A stretch of 64,000 nt of DNA from Ensifer sp. MPMI2T (GCF_004827385.1 NZ_SRXN01000011.1:62001-126000); one strand, 5' to 3'; counted from the stretch's first letter, positions 24,388-33,160 are shown. The notes: generated from the letters alone by a model not told the origin. Translations and numbers: made by a program.

Positions 24388-25278
24388 CTATTGCATCTGC
24401 AGTTCGGCAAAGGCGGCACGCACATGATCGGCGACCGCGAGCACCGGCGCCGGCGCATCTTCGATGACCTTGAGCCCGATGTCGTAATGGCCGAGATCCG
24501 GCAGCCCGTCGTGTTCGCCGAGCTGCACCATCTCGCCGCGGACGAGGTAGCGCGGCAGAGGCGCGATGGCGAGACCGGCGAGCACCGCTGCCCGCTGCCC
24601 GGTGGTATAGGCGCTCAGGAACGCGACGCGGAACTTGCGGCCGGCCCGGGAGAGCTTCTCGACCGCATCGGCGCGCCAGACGCAGCCGTCTTCCCACATC
24701 GAGACCGGCAGAGGATCGCGCAGATGCGCATTGCCGCATTTCGCGCCGGCCCAGACGAGCTTTTCCTGCATCAGGATTTCCGTGTCCTTCGGCACGTCGT
24801 CGGTCAGACTGTTGAAAATGGCGATGTCCAGCCGGTGCTCGTCGACGCGCTTGCGCATGGCGTTGCTCATGCCGATCGACACGTCGACGGTGACATTCGG
24901 GTAGGATTCGGCAAAGCGCTTCAAAACATCCGGCAGGATCCGTTCGCCGACATCCTCCGGCGCGCCGACCCGGACCACGCCGTTCATGTCTGGCAGAAGG
25001 AAGCGCGATACCGTTTCATTGTTGAGCGACAGAAGCCGGCGGGCAAAGCCGAGCAGCAGCTCGCCCTTCGGCGTCAGCGACACCGAGCGCGCGTCACGCA
25101 GAAACAGCGTGCAGCCGAGCAGTTCCTCCAGCTTCTTGATCTGCATCGAGACGGCCGACGGCGTGCGGTAGACCGTCTCCGCCGCGGTGGTGAAATTGCC
25201 GGTTTCGGCGATGGCGACAAAGGTCTTCAACACATCCATCTCAAGCAGCGGAAGTGCGTGGCGCAACATCATGTTCAT
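24388..25278 (-). CDS. LysR-family transcriptional regulator (LrhA-like)
   Basis: 296 aa. DNA-binding domain at the N-terminus (LEMDVLKTFVAIAETGNFTT, then TPSAVSMQIKKLEELLG), effector domain from about 90 (GVVRVGAPEDVGERILPDVL). The short leader before the helix-turn-helix and the overall pattern resemble LrhA/HexA-type regulators. The ATG at 25278 is used; the frame extends upstream to 25323 without a good ribosome site. It is divergent from a small unknown gene at 25525. Confidence 0.88.
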   Translation of the reverse strand: MNMMLRHALPLLEMDVLKTFVAIAETGNFTTAAETVYRTPSAVSMQIKKLEELLGCTLFLRDARSVSLTPKGELLLGFARRLLSLNNETVSRFLLPDMNGVVRVGAPEDVGERILPDVLKRFAESYPNVTVDVSIGMSNAMRKRVDEHRLDIAIFNSLTDDVPKDTEILMQEKLVWAGAKCGNAHLRDPLPVSMWEDGCVWRADAVEKLSRAGRKFRVAFLSAYTTGQRAAVLAGLAIAPLPRYLVRGEMVQLGEHDGLPDLGHYDIGLKVIEDAPAPVLAVADHVRAAFAELQMQ

Positions 25279-25328
25279 GGTGGCATCCTCATTCAGAAAA
25301 TCTGAAAGATAACATGATTTCATTTTGT

Positions 25329-25343
25329 TTGATTGAATATCAA
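25329..25343. promoter_or_regulatory. candidate LysR-type operator
   Basis: TTGATTGAATATCAA, a 15-base T-N11-A palindrome with 5-bp arms, 50 bases upstream of the LysR gene and in front of the divergent gene at 25525. Position and form fit an LTTR autoregulatory site. Confidence 0.5.
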
Positions 25344-25417
25344 GCGTGAGCGATAGTCAAGCTGCAAGGAAGGTCCAGGCAGGACGAGAAGTTCCAAGCG
25401 GACGGAGGCGGAGTGAA

Positions 25418-25436
25418 GTTTTCCGCCCGCATCCGC
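25418..25436. repeat. repeat R3 fragment
   Basis: GTTTTCCGCCCGCATCCGC, matching one half of the R3 element at 30161-30208. The opposite arm is missing. Confidence 0.5.
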
Positions 25437-25524
25437 CGAAACTTCGAAGGAACGCATCCCGTTCATGCTTCTGGCCGGTTCATACTTGTGGATTGGCAGC
25501 GCGATCTCGAAAAGGAGGAAGCTC

Positions 25525-25863
25525 ATGTCCGCGTTGACACTGGTGATTACGCCGCACGGCAACGCCGCATACATGAAAACCGACGGGCAGATGGCGGCCG
25601 CCACCGTCAAACCGGAAACGGTCATCCGGCTTCAACCGGAAACCGTGGCGCTTTCCTCGGGCGATGACGACATGGTCCTCGCCATCCTGTCGCACGCCCG
25701 GTCCTTCATCGATCGGATCGCCACGAGGCGGCGCGCCAACAACATCGCCAGGAATCGGGTGGAAACCCGCCGTGAATTGGCGAAACTTCCGGCGAGGGTC
25801 AGGAATGACCTGTTACTCGCGGAACAACAGCCGGTGACGCTTTCGGATAGAGTTGTTGTGTGA
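25525..25863 (+). CDS. hypothetical protein, 112 aa
   Basis: Not recognised. The N-terminal part is beta-like with LVITPHGNAAYMKTDG, the middle acidic, and the C-terminal half a basic helix (RNRVETRRELAKLPARVRND). AAGGAGG at 25512-25518 gives a very strong ribosome site for the ATG at 25525. The neighbouring genes are the divergent LysR and a DUF1127 protein, so it may belong to that regulator's targets. Confidence 0.6.
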   Translation: MSALTLVITPHGNAAYMKTDGQMAAATVKPETVIRLQPETVALSSGDDDMVLAILSHARSFIDRIATRRRANNIARNRVETRRELAKLPARVRNDLLLAEQQPVTLSDRVVV

Positions 25864-25880
25864 GGCGGCAACCGATCACC

Positions 25881-25905
25881 ATGTTTGATGGAAAACATCA
25901 AACAT
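25881..25905. promoter_or_regulatory. perfect palindrome upstream of the second DUF1127 gene
   Basis: Arms ATGTTTGATG (25881-25890) and CATCAAACAT (25896-25905) with spacer GAAAA. The inner TTGAT..ATCAA matches the LysR-type box at 25329-25343. There is no T-run, so an operator is more likely than a terminator. Confidence 0.5.
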
Positions 25906-25986
25906 ATTCGTTTGAATGATGAATGAGGTTGCGCCATATCTACCATCATGGTCGCGACCTTTTGAGAAGCTCAGAAGGAACCAGAA

Positions 25987-26190
25987 ATGTCTACGAACCA
26001 GTTTTCATCGTCGAGCCACGGGCTGTCCGCCCTGCCCGGTCTCTTTAACCTGCGCGCCCGCGCCTGGGCCGCCTGGAAGCGGCACCGCAACGAAGTCGTC
26101 CTGGAAAGCCTGTCCTATGACATGCTGAAGGATATCGGCTTCCCGTCCGCGGACGACGAGGTGCACGAAGCCCATAAGACAGAACAATGA
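25987..26190 (+). CDS. DUF1127 domain protein
   Basis: 67 aa. Ser-rich N-terminus, an Arg/Trp-rich helix, then the hallmark LESLSYDMLKDIGFP and an acidic tail. Same family as the protein at 23186. AGAAGGAACC precedes the ATG. A clear terminator follows 51 bases after the stop, so it is transcribed alone or as the last gene after 25525. Function unknown; small DUF1127 proteins are usually highly expressed under stress. Confidence 0.85.
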   Translation: MSTNQFSSSSHGLSALPGLFNLRARAWAAWKRHRNEVVLESLSYDMLKDIGFPSADDEVHEAHKTEQ

Positions 26191-26241
26191 GCGCCGACGC
26201 CAAATATCCCCCCGCCCGATGTCGGGCAAGACTTGACCTCT

Positions 26242-26276
26242 AAAGGGCATTCCCCAACGGAATGCCCTTTTTCTTT
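26242..26276 (+). terminator. intrinsic terminator after the DUF1127 gene
   Basis: Perfect 12-bp stem AAAGGGCATTCC / GGAATGCCCTTT (26242-26253 and 26259-26270) with a 5-base loop, followed by TTCTTT. It can act in both directions and also lies at the 3' end of the convergent DUF1194 gene. Confidence 0.93.
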
Positions 26277-26296
26277 GCGGGTGCCGCGAACGATTT

Positions 26297-27004
26297 TCAG
26301 TCATGCAGACGGGCAACGATCTGCGGCGACAGTTCCCTGATCAGTTTTCTCCGGATGGCCGCCGCAAAATCGGCTTCCTTCCTCACATCCATCACGAAGG
26401 CCTCGGCGCCGAGGATCACTTCCCTGGCATAGTAGCTTGCCAGGTCCTTCTGCTCATCGGAGATGGTCAGCGCGTTGATGGTGACGCCCATCTTCCGGGC
26501 GCGCAGGCGCGCCGCATATAGGGAAGCGCGCTGCCGCTGTTTCGGAGCGATCGTTTCCTTGCCGTCGCCCGAGATGTTGACGATCGATCTCTCGGCGCAA
26601 AAGCGCGGATCGGCAAACATATCCAGTGCCGACCAGATGCCGCTGCCGATATCGGTATTGCCGAAAACGAGCCGCTGGGCGCCCTCGACCGCATGCGCAA
26701 AAGGTTCCGCACCGTCCCCGCCCACAACCACGAACCAGCCGAGCTGCTGGACTGCAAATTCGCCGTCGCCCCAGAAGACTGCCGACACCGCCACGGCCCC
26801 GGCCTTGTTCAAGGCCGAAAGCACGCCCCTGTCCCGGAAGGCCGCGGCGATCGCGGATTTCTGGAAGGCATATTCCTGGTCGGAAACGCTGCCGGATCCG
26901 TCGACGGCAAGCACCAGCGCGACATCGACGCAGGCATGCGGCTGCGACGCCGCCGGCGCGCAAACGACCAAGGCCGCCACAGCGGCAACCAGCTTGTTCC
27001 GCAT
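26297..27004 (-). CDS. DUF1194 secreted VWA-like protein
   Basis: 235 aa. Signal peptide MRNKLVAAVAALVVCAPAAS, then VDVALVLAVDGSGSVSDQEY with a DGSGS metal-ion site (about 35-39). GNTDIGSGIWSALDMF and VNISGDGKETIAP follow as the remaining metal-coordinating loops of a VWA fold. Members are periplasmic and of unknown partner. The ribosome site GGAGGGGG lies directly before the ATG. It is divergent from the BTAD regulator at 27113, a plausible controller. Confidence 0.88.
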   Translation of the reverse strand: MRNKLVAAVAALVVCAPAASQPHACVDVALVLAVDGSGSVSDQEYAFQKSAIAAAFRDRGVLSALNKAGAVAVSAVFWGDGEFAVQQLGWFVVVGGDGAEPFAHAVEGAQRLVFGNTDIGSGIWSALDMFADPRFCAERSIVNISGDGKETIAPKQRQRASLYAARLRARKMGVTINALTISDEQKDLASYYAREVILGAEAFVMDVRKEADFAAAIRRKLIRELSPQIVARLHD

Positions 27005-27112
27005 GTCCCCCTCCAGGCCTGACGCTCCCCAGCATCACCCAAATTGACTATGACAGAGGAGCGCTTCCTTGCTGTTATAGTGCCGTTACACCGTCCGTTA
27101 GAGGTAGCTTAA

Positions 27113-29047
27113 ATGGCATTCAGGTTGCGCCTGCTTGGCCGTTTCCAACTGCTTTCGGCAACCGGCGAAAGGATCGCCGTACCTTCGCGCAAGCATCAGG
27201 CCCTGATCGCGATGCTGACGCTCTCTAACGGAAAGCCGATTTCGAGGTCGAAGCTCGCTGGGCTCTTGTGGGCGGAGCGGCCCGAGGAGCGGGCCCGCAA
27301 CAATCTCCGTCAGGCCTTTTTCACCATCAGGCATGCGGTCGAGGGGCATGGCCCCTCGCCGTTCATGATCGACAACGATGCTGGATGGATCGCGGACGGA
27401 GAAGTCGTAACCGACATCCAGGCTCTTCTTGAGGGCACGCGGATGGGCATCGTCCCGCCTGAACCGGACGCTTTTGATGGCGAATTCCTCGAGGACCTGA
27501 ATTTCAAGGATGAAACGCTCGAGGCATGGCTCCGTATCGAACGTGATCGTCACCACAGCCTGCTGGTCGACTGCCTCGCAAGCCTGACCCAACGCCTGGA
27601 GACCTCGGGGGACGCAGCCCGCGCGGTGCTTGCCGCACAATGCCTGCTGCGTCACGATCCCTATCACGAACCGTCCCACCGCGTCGTTTTGCGCCATCAT
27701 CTTGCGCGCGGCGACCGCGCCCGGGCAATTCGATACTACGACACCCTGAAGACACTTTTCGAAACCCATCTGGGCGTGTTGCCGGATGCGGAAACGCATG
27801 AGCTTGCCAGTCGGGTCCGCGACCCGCAGAGCCCACCGCGGACGGTGGATCTCGCCAACAGCAAGCCAAGGGTGGCGATCCTGCCCATCATCAGCCTGTC
27901 CGCCGGCGGCGACCAAGATATCGTCGACGAATCCCTGACGCGAAAGCTGATCGGCGAACTCGGCCGCTTCTCGCCGATCTCGGTTGTCGCAGCGGCGACG
28001 ATGCTTGCCGTCGGCGCAAGGCAGCACACGATCGAGGAGATCGGAAGGCAGGTTGGCGCGGATTACGTCGTTGAAATCGCAATCCAGGGACGCGGGGAAG
28101 CCGGGTGGACCTTGGCGCAGCTGGTCTCCGTACAAAGCGGAACCCAGATATGGAGCAGGAAATATTCCGCCGTAAGCGCCGACCCGCCTGACGCTGAGGA
28201 TGCGCTTGCACGCAGGATCAGCGGCAATCTCTACCAGACCATAATGCGGCACGCGGCGAGCCGGTCGGCCATGGAGCCCGAAGAAACGATGACCGCGGAG
28301 AAGCTCTATCTCCAGGTCTTCTCTCATGTCGAACGACCGACACTGAACGGCATGATGCGGGCGCGGCGGCTATGCGACCGTTTGCTGGCCATTGATCCCA
28401 ATCACGTCCTGGTGCGCGAAAGCCTCGCCTGGATATCCTTCCACTGCTGCTTCAACGGCTGGCTCGATGATCCGCTGCGCGGCTTCTTAGAGGCGCGCGA
28501 CGTGGCGCTGAGCGGATTGGCCCTTGATGAGCGCGAACCCTACCTGCTGAGCGCGCTCGGACTTGCCGAAACCTATCTCGGAAATAGCCGGTCAGGCCTC
28601 GACAACTTAACAAGGGCGGTCGAACTCAATCCCAACGACGCCGAGCTTCACACATGGCTCGGCATCGGGCTCACATTCGCCGATCGGATCGACGAGGCAC
28701 ACGCGGCCTTCGACCAGGCGGACCAGGCGAGCCCCGACTATCCCCCGATCTTCCTGTTCCGCGGCGACGCCCATCTGGCCGCTGGCAACCACGAGGCAGC
28801 CGTTTCCTGTCTGGACCGCTTCCTGACCGTGCTTCCGGAGTACCACTGGGGCCGCCTTCTCAGGGCCGCGGCATACCAAGCGCTCGGCGATGCGGCAACG
28901 GCCCGACAGGAGGTGTCGCGTGTCAGGACGAACGCCTCCCGGCTGAATGGCCACTATATCGAAAGACTGCTGCAGGCGCGTCCAACCGCTTTCCGGCAGA
29001 AACTCTGGTCGCGGCTGGAGGCAGCCGGCCTTCCCTGCTCCGGATGA
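27113..29047 (+). CDS. BTAD-domain regulator with TolB-like and TPR domains
   Basis: 644 aa with the same domain order as the protein at 21026: winged helix (FRLRLLGRFQLLSATGERI..RKHQALIAMLTLSN), BTAD helical domain to about 240, TolB-like domain from about 255 (RVAILPIISLSAGGDQDIVD, YVVEIAIQGRG), and TPR-like repeats from about 395 onward. Predicted cytosolic and DNA-binding. The likely targets are the neighbouring divergent gene and itself. The two paralogues differ enough that duplication is old. Confidence 0.85.
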   Translation: MAFRLRLLGRFQLLSATGERIAVPSRKHQALIAMLTLSNGKPISRSKLAGLLWAERPEERARNNLRQAFFTIRHAVEGHGPSPFMIDNDAGWIADGEVVTDIQALLEGTRMGIVPPEPDAFDGEFLEDLNFKDETLEAWLRIERDRHHSLLVDCLASLTQRLETSGDAARAVLAAQCLLRHDPYHEPSHRVVLRHHLARGDRARAIRYYDTLKTLFETHLGVLPDAETHELASRVRDPQSPPRTVDLANSKPRVAILPIISLSAGGDQDIVDESLTRKLIGELGRFSPISVVAAATMLAVGARQHTIEEIGRQVGADYVVEIAIQGRGEAGWTLAQLVSVQSGTQIWSRKYSAVSADPPDAEDALARRISGNLYQTIMRHAASRSAMEPEETMTAEKLYLQVFSHVERPTLNGMMRARRLCDRLLAIDPNHVLVRESLAWISFHCCFNGWLDDPLRGFLEARDVALSGLALDEREPYLLSALGLAETYLGNSRSGLDNLTRAVELNPNDAELHTWLGIGLTFADRIDEAHAAFDQADQASPDYPPIFLFRGDAHLAAGNHEAAVSCLDRFLTVLPEYHWGRLLRAAAYQALGDAATARQEVSRVRTNASRLNGHYIERLLQARPTAFRQKLWSRLEAAGLPCSG

Positions 29048-29069
29048 TACACGCTACGTTCGACAAACC

Positions 29070-30146
29070 TCAGGCCGCCGGGCTGAACTCCACCCGGTTG
29101 CGGCCGCTTTCCTTCGCCCGGTAGAGGGCGACATCAGCCTGCTTCAGCGCCACGGCGAGGTCGACGATGCCGTGATGCCAGTGCCCTCCGACGCTGGTTG
29201 TGATCCTGATTTGCCTGCCGTCGACCTCGACGCCCGCGCCCTGGACTTTCTGGCGTATGCGCTCAGCCAAAAGCCGTGCATTGCCGAGTTCCGTGTTCGG
29301 CAGGAAAACGACGAACTCCTCGCCGCCTATTCTGGCGACGACGTCGCTTTGCCGCACCGTCTCCCTCAGCAGACGGCCCACGGATTGCAGCACGATGTCG
29401 CCGACGTCGTGTCCGTTGACGTCGTTGACGCTCTTGAAATGGTCGAGATCGACCACCAGCAGAGCCGAACCCGTGCGGTTGCGTTCCTGCGTCTGGCGTT
29501 CGTACCGTTCCTGGAAGCTGCGCCGGTTCAGAAGGCCGGTTAGCGGATCGGTCTTTGCTTCATTGCTGAGCCTCGACTCGCGCGCCGCGTGCCGCCGTTC
29601 CCTTTCGATGAAACTGCCGAGAACGACGGCGCCCAGGAGATTGAAGCCAGTGCTGAAGAGGCCCACCTCTGTGAGCAGCTTCATTCGCAGATCGGCAGGC
29701 AGCAGCACTGTGCCGAGCAGGCTCGCGGAAATCATCGCGCCGAGCGCAAGGAAGCTTAGGAAGGTGCTATTCACGCGCGGCCGCACCGATCGCTCCCACG
29801 CAGCGCCCATCAGATAGGCAATTACCATCGATGCCAGGCCCGCCGGCATACCGACGCCGCCGGCATGGACGCGAGCGATCGCCGTAATGACGAGGGTCGC
29901 CGACGCGCCAAGCGGACCGAAGAAGGCACAAGCGCAGCCGACGATGAGGTTGCGCGCATCGACCAGCACGCCGGAGCCGAGATAGATCGGCTGGAGAACC
30001 GCGATCGCCGCCGCAACACCGAACAGCACGCCCATGACCGCCTTGCGGAACGCCTCTGACATGCGGCGGCGCAGCAACGAGCCGTAGAAGATGGCCAGCA
30101 AGGCCATCAAACCCAGACTGTTGAAAAAATGCAACGTACCGTTCAC
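29070..30146 (-). CDS. membrane diguanylate cyclase (GGDEF)
   Basis: 358 aa. The N-terminal half has about six transmembrane helices of the 5TM/LytS-like type (residues about 5-185). A GGDEF domain follows from about 200 (TDPLTGLLNRRSF) with the active-site motif GGEEF and an intact product-inhibition I-site RQSD five residues before it, so it should make c-di-GMP and be feedback-regulated. Start is a GTG at 30146 preceded by GGGAAGA. Convergent with the BTAD regulator. Confidence 0.92.
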   Translation of the reverse strand: MNGTLHFFNSLGLMALLAIFYGSLLRRRMSEAFRKAVMGVLFGVAAAIAVLQPIYLGSGVLVDARNLIVGCACAFFGPLGASATLVITAIARVHAGGVGMPAGLASMVIAYLMGAAWERSVRPRVNSTFLSFLALGAMISASLLGTVLLPADLRMKLLTEVGLFSTGFNLLGAVVLGSFIERERRHAARESRLSNEAKTDPLTGLLNRRSFQERYERQTQERNRTGSALLVVDLDHFKSVNDVNGHDVGDIVLQSVGRLLRETVRQSDVVARIGGEEFVVFLPNTELGNARLLAERIRQKVQGAGVEVDGRQIRITTSVGGHWHHGIVDLAVALKQADVALYRAKESGRNRVEFSPAA

Positions 30147-30160
30147 ACGCGTCTTCCCTA

Positions 30161-30208
30161 GCGCGGGATGAGGAAAAGTGTGTACGGTTTTCCGCCCGCA
30201 TCCCGCGC
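30161..30208. repeat. rhizobial repeat R3, full copy
   Basis: Perfect outer arms GCGCGGGATG / CATCCCGCGC (30161-30170 and 30199-30208) with inner GGAAAA / TTTTCC pairing. Other copies lie at 18184 and 25418. It is just upstream of the diguanylate cyclase start. Confidence 0.75.
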
Positions 30209-30222
30209 TACTTATTAGAATC

Positions 30223-30270
30223 GATCACATTCATGATTGTAGGTCGATCGGACCTAAAATCATCGTGATC
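30223..30270. repeat. rhizobial palindromic repeat R4
   Basis: Imperfect long hairpin: GATCACATTCATGATTGTAG on the left pairs with the reverse complement of AAAATCATCGTGATC on the right, closing on GGTC / GACC. One half-element recurs at 63503-63526. Confidence 0.65.
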
Positions 30271-30416
30271 TAGAGCGCCTTGGTACCGTTCGATAACCTA
30301 ACGGATGCTTGCGTTCCAGACGCAATTTCGTGCGACTTCCCGCCACACCCCGACGCAACCCGCGGTCGCGTCAGATAGACGGCCGCGGGTTGCGTCGGGG
30401 CGACGGAGCGCCGAAG

Positions 30417-31361
30417 TCACGCTGCCAGGCGTTCGACTTCGACTGTCACATGGGAAAGTTCGTGCAGGTGGGCAAGCTTGTCGCGGTAGAGCGACGGGTT
30501 TTGCGGGTTTTTTGTCACCAGCGAGACGATGGCGCCGTGATGGCCGGGGCCGAGCTGCCAGACGTGGAGATCGGTGATACGGTCGCCGTCCTTCTCGATC
30601 GCGGCGCGGATTTCCTCAGGCAAGTCCTCGCCGGCCGGAAGGTAATCCAGCAGCACGCTGCCAGCGTCTCGGATCAGGCCGGCCGACCAGCGGGCGATCA
30701 CCAGGGCGCCGACCACACCCATCAACGGATCGAGCCAGATCCAGCCGTAAAGGCTTCCCGCCGTCAGCGCGACGATCGCCAGAACCGAGGTCAGCGCATC
30801 CGCGAGCACATGGAGATAGGCAGCGCGCAGATTGTTGTCACGGCCATGGCCGGCCGCTCCGTGCGCATGATGATGATCATGATCGTGATGGTGATGCGCG
30901 TGATCGTCGGAGAGCAGCCAGGCGCTGGCGAGGTTGACGGCGAGGCCGAGCACCGCGACGGAAATCGCCTGTGGGAAGCTGATGGCAACCGGGTTCAGCA
31001 GGCGGAGAAGGCTTTCCCAGCCGATCAACAGCGCAATCAGCGCCAGCACGATCGCGCTCGCGAAGCCGGCGAGATCGCCGAGTTTGCCGGTGCCGAACGT
31101 GAAGCGCCGATTGCGCGCGTTGCGTCGGGCGTAGAGATAGGCGAGCGCCGAAATCAGCATGGCGGCGGCATGCGTGGACATATGCCAACCATCGGCGACG
31201 AGAGCCATGGAGCCGTAATAGGTGCCCGCCGCGATTTCCCCCACCATCATCGCCGCTGTCAGCGCAATGACGAACCAGGTGCGGCGCTCGTTGCGCCGGT
31301 GATTGTCGCCGAGAAAGACATGATCGTGCCCGATCGAGGCGGAAGCGTAGGCCTTGCTCAT
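30417..31361 (-). CDS. dmeF: cation diffusion facilitator, DmeF-type Ni/Co efflux
   Basis: 314 aa, six transmembrane helices of the CDF family. N-terminal GHDHVF motif (11-16), membrane metal site residues in ALVADGWHMSTH and AYLHVLADAL (H184, D188), and a His-rich loop at about 151-172 typical of DmeF. It exports Co(II)/Ni(II) in exchange for protons. The start overlaps the dmeR stop by 4 bases, giving the rhizobial dmeRF operon. The C-terminal domain ends with HELSHVTVEVE. Confidence 0.92.
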   Translation of the reverse strand: MSKAYASASIGHDHVFLGDNHRRNERRTWFVIALTAAMMVGEIAAGTYYGSMALVADGWHMSTHAAAMLISALAYLYARRNARNRRFTFGTGKLGDLAGFASAIVLALIALLIGWESLLRLLNPVAISFPQAISVAVLGLAVNLASAWLLSDDHAHHHHDHDHHHAHGAAGHGRDNNLRAAYLHVLADALTSVLAIVALTAGSLYGWIWLDPLMGVVGALVIARWSAGLIRDAGSVLLDYLPAGEDLPEEIRAAIEKDGDRITDLHVWQLGPGHHGAIVSLVTKNPQNPSLYRDKLAHLHELSHVTVEVERLAA

Positions 31362-31648
31362 TTCAGGTACCTCCTGACGACTTCGATCAGTTCGTCGGCA
31401 CCCTGCTCGCGGGCGCGCTGTTCTTTTTCAAGATTGTCGCCCTTCCCCGGGGCGGCAACATGCTCGCGAATATGATCCTCGATCAGCTCGACAGTAAGGC
31501 CCTGGACGGCGCCGCGCACGGAGGCCACCAGATTGAGAATTTCGCCACAGGGGCGCTCCGCCTCGAGCGCACGTTCGATCGCCTCCATCTGTCCCTTGAG
31601 GCGCCGGACGCGGGCAAGCAGCTTGGCTTGGTTTCGTATCGTATGCAT
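31358..31648 (-). CDS. dmeR: DmeR, RcnR/CsoR-family Ni/Co-responsive repressor
   Basis: 96 aa all-helical. Metal ligands of the RcnR-type set are all present: H2, C34, H59 and H63 (in RPCGEI and EDHIREH). Without metal it should bind the palindrome just upstream (31652-31668); Ni or Co releases it and induces dmeRF. The start at 31648 is fixed by the N-terminal His needed for metal binding. Confidence 0.92.
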   Translation of the reverse strand: MHTIRNQAKLLARVRRLKGQMEAIERALEAERPCGEILNLVASVRGAVQGLTVELIEDHIREHVAAPGKGDNLEKEQRAREQGADELIEVVRRYLK

Positions 31649-31651
31649 AGC

Positions 31652-31668
31652 ATAGGGGAGTACCCTAT
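31652..31668. promoter_or_regulatory. DmeR operator candidate
   Basis: Perfect inverted repeat ATAGGG / CCCTAT around GAGTA, four bases upstream of the dmeR start codon. The G/C-tract flanked by AT matches known RcnR/DmeR sites. Confidence 0.7.
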
Positions 31669-32087
31669 ATCGGCCTGGTATGCAAGCGTGTCGGAGGCCG
31701 CGGTGCGGCCGTACAAGGGCGGCCCAGCATATCTCCGACAGCCCGAAGGTCGCGATCTAACGTCGGCACAACATGGGCTTGTCAGAAACCGACACTGATA
31801 AAACCTCCCTCGAGGAGGTCGCAATCAGCAACGCTGCAACCAGAAGAAGCAGGCGCAAGCACTACTCATCCAGAGCGGTTTTTAGCCAGATTGCGCCACG
31901 CACTCCGGGCATTCTGTCGCTTTTTCACAAGCTTGTCGGAAAGCCGCCCAAAATGGCCGGATTGCCGCCATGTCGCAATGAGAAATATCTTCCCAGTCGC
32001 GGCTTTCCATGTCAGTGTCGCAAATTGACAAGCCGAAGGACCCAATCCACGCGACGAATATGTACAGCGTAGAGCCTGGGAGGACTC
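31669..32087. other. dmeR / glxA intergenic region
   Basis: No convincing gene; an open frame at 31773-32072 lacks a ribosome site and family features. It contains the 10-mer TGCGCCACGC at 31892-31901, shared with the mttB-region palindrome, and GGGAGG, the ribosome site for the gene at 32088. The promoter of the GlxA regulator must lie here. Confidence 0.4.
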
Positions 32088-33092
32088 ATGAACAAACCGT
32101 TGACCAAAAAGCGTTCGCTCGTTTTCTTTCTGGTGCCGAACTTTTCCATGCTGCCCTTCTCGGCGGCGATCGAAACGCTTCGCATCGCCAACCGGATGCT
32201 CGGCTATGATGCCTATACATGGCGCCTCGCCTCGACCGATGGCCAGAAGGTCTTTTCGTCCGCCGGCATCGCGCTGGAGGTCAACACTTCGCTTGCCGAC
32301 GAGCGCAAGTTCCTCGCCGGAGAGAACCGGCCCTCGATGGTGCTCGTCTGTTCCGGCGTCTATGTGGAGGACTTCCAGAACAAGTCGGTCAATGCCTGGC
32401 TGCGCGAGGTCTATAACCGCGGCGTCGCCGTCGGCAGCCTCTGCACCGGCGCCCATGTGCTGGCGTCCGCCGGGCTCTTGACCGGCAAGCGCTGCGCCAT
32501 CCACTGGGAAAACCTGCCCGGCTTCTCCGAAAGCTTCCCGCAGGCCGAGGTCTATGCCGACCTCTATGAAATCGACAGCAACATCTATACCTGCGCCGGC
32601 GGCACCGCCTCGCTCGACATGATGCTGAACCTGATCGACCAGGATTTCGGCGAGAACCTCGTCAACCGCGTCTGCGAACAGGCGCTGACCGACCGGGTGC
32701 GCGGGCCGCATGACCGCCAGCGCCTGCCGCTCAGAGCCCGCCTCGGTGTGCAGAATTCCAAGGTTCTATCGATCATCGAACTGATGGAGAGCAATCTCGC
32801 CGAGCCGCTGTCGCTGCTCGAGATCGCCGACAACGCCGACCTTTCACGCCGGCAGATCGAGCGCCTATTCCGCCAGGAAATGGGCCGCTCACCGGCGCGC
32901 TACTATCTGGAGATCCGTCTCGACCGCGCCCGTCACTTGCTGATCCAGTCGTCGATGCCCGTGGTGGAAGTGGCCGTCGCCTGTGGCTTCGTCTCCGCCT
33001 CGCATTTCTCCAAGTGTTATCGCGAACTCTACAACCGCTCGCCGCAGCAGGAACGCGCCGATCGCAAGCTGACGCTGCAGATGGCGCGGTAA
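32088..33092 (+). CDS. GlxA-family transcriptional regulator (DJ-1/PfpI + AraC)
   Basis: 334 aa. N-terminal class I glutamine-amidotransferase-like domain (about 8-195) with the nucleophile-position Cys119 in VGSLCTGAHVLA. C-terminal AraC double helix-turn-helix (about 225-325) contains LSLLEIADNADLSRRQIERL and VAVACGFVSASHFSKCYREL. GbdR, CdhR and ArgR of pseudomonads have the same layout and sense betaine, carnitine or arginine. A link to the methyl-transfer locus at 5-17 kb is only suggested by a shared 10-base motif. GGGAGGACTC precedes the ATG. Confidence 0.9.
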   Translation: MNKPLTKKRSLVFFLVPNFSMLPFSAAIETLRIANRMLGYDAYTWRLASTDGQKVFSSAGIALEVNTSLADERKFLAGENRPSMVLVCSGVYVEDFQNKSVNAWLREVYNRGVAVGSLCTGAHVLASAGLLTGKRCAIHWENLPGFSESFPQAEVYADLYEIDSNIYTCAGGTASLDMMLNLIDQDFGENLVNRVCEQALTDRVRGPHDRQRLPLRARLGVQNSKVLSIIELMESNLAEPLSLLEIADNADLSRRQIERLFRQEMGRSPARYYLEIRLDRARHLLIQSSMPVVEVAVACGFVSASHFSKCYRELYNRSPQQERADRKLTLQMAR

Positions 33093-33128
33093 ATTTTCTT
33101 CACAGTCGCCCGATCTCACGGACCTCTA

Positions 33129-33160
33129 CGGCGATCTCTTCCGGCATGAAGAGATCGCCG
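33129..33160. terminator. hairpin between convergent genes, possible bidirectional terminator
   Basis: Perfect 12-bp arms CGGCGATCTCTT / AAGAGATCGCCG with an 8-base loop, midway between two convergent genes. No T-run follows on either strand, so it may need Rho or act as an mRNA 3' end stabiliser. Confidence 0.5.

Noticed and set aside
31773-32072. 99-aa open frame between dmeR and glxA
   Set aside because: No ribosome site, very basic random-looking composition, and it covers the presumed glxA promoter.
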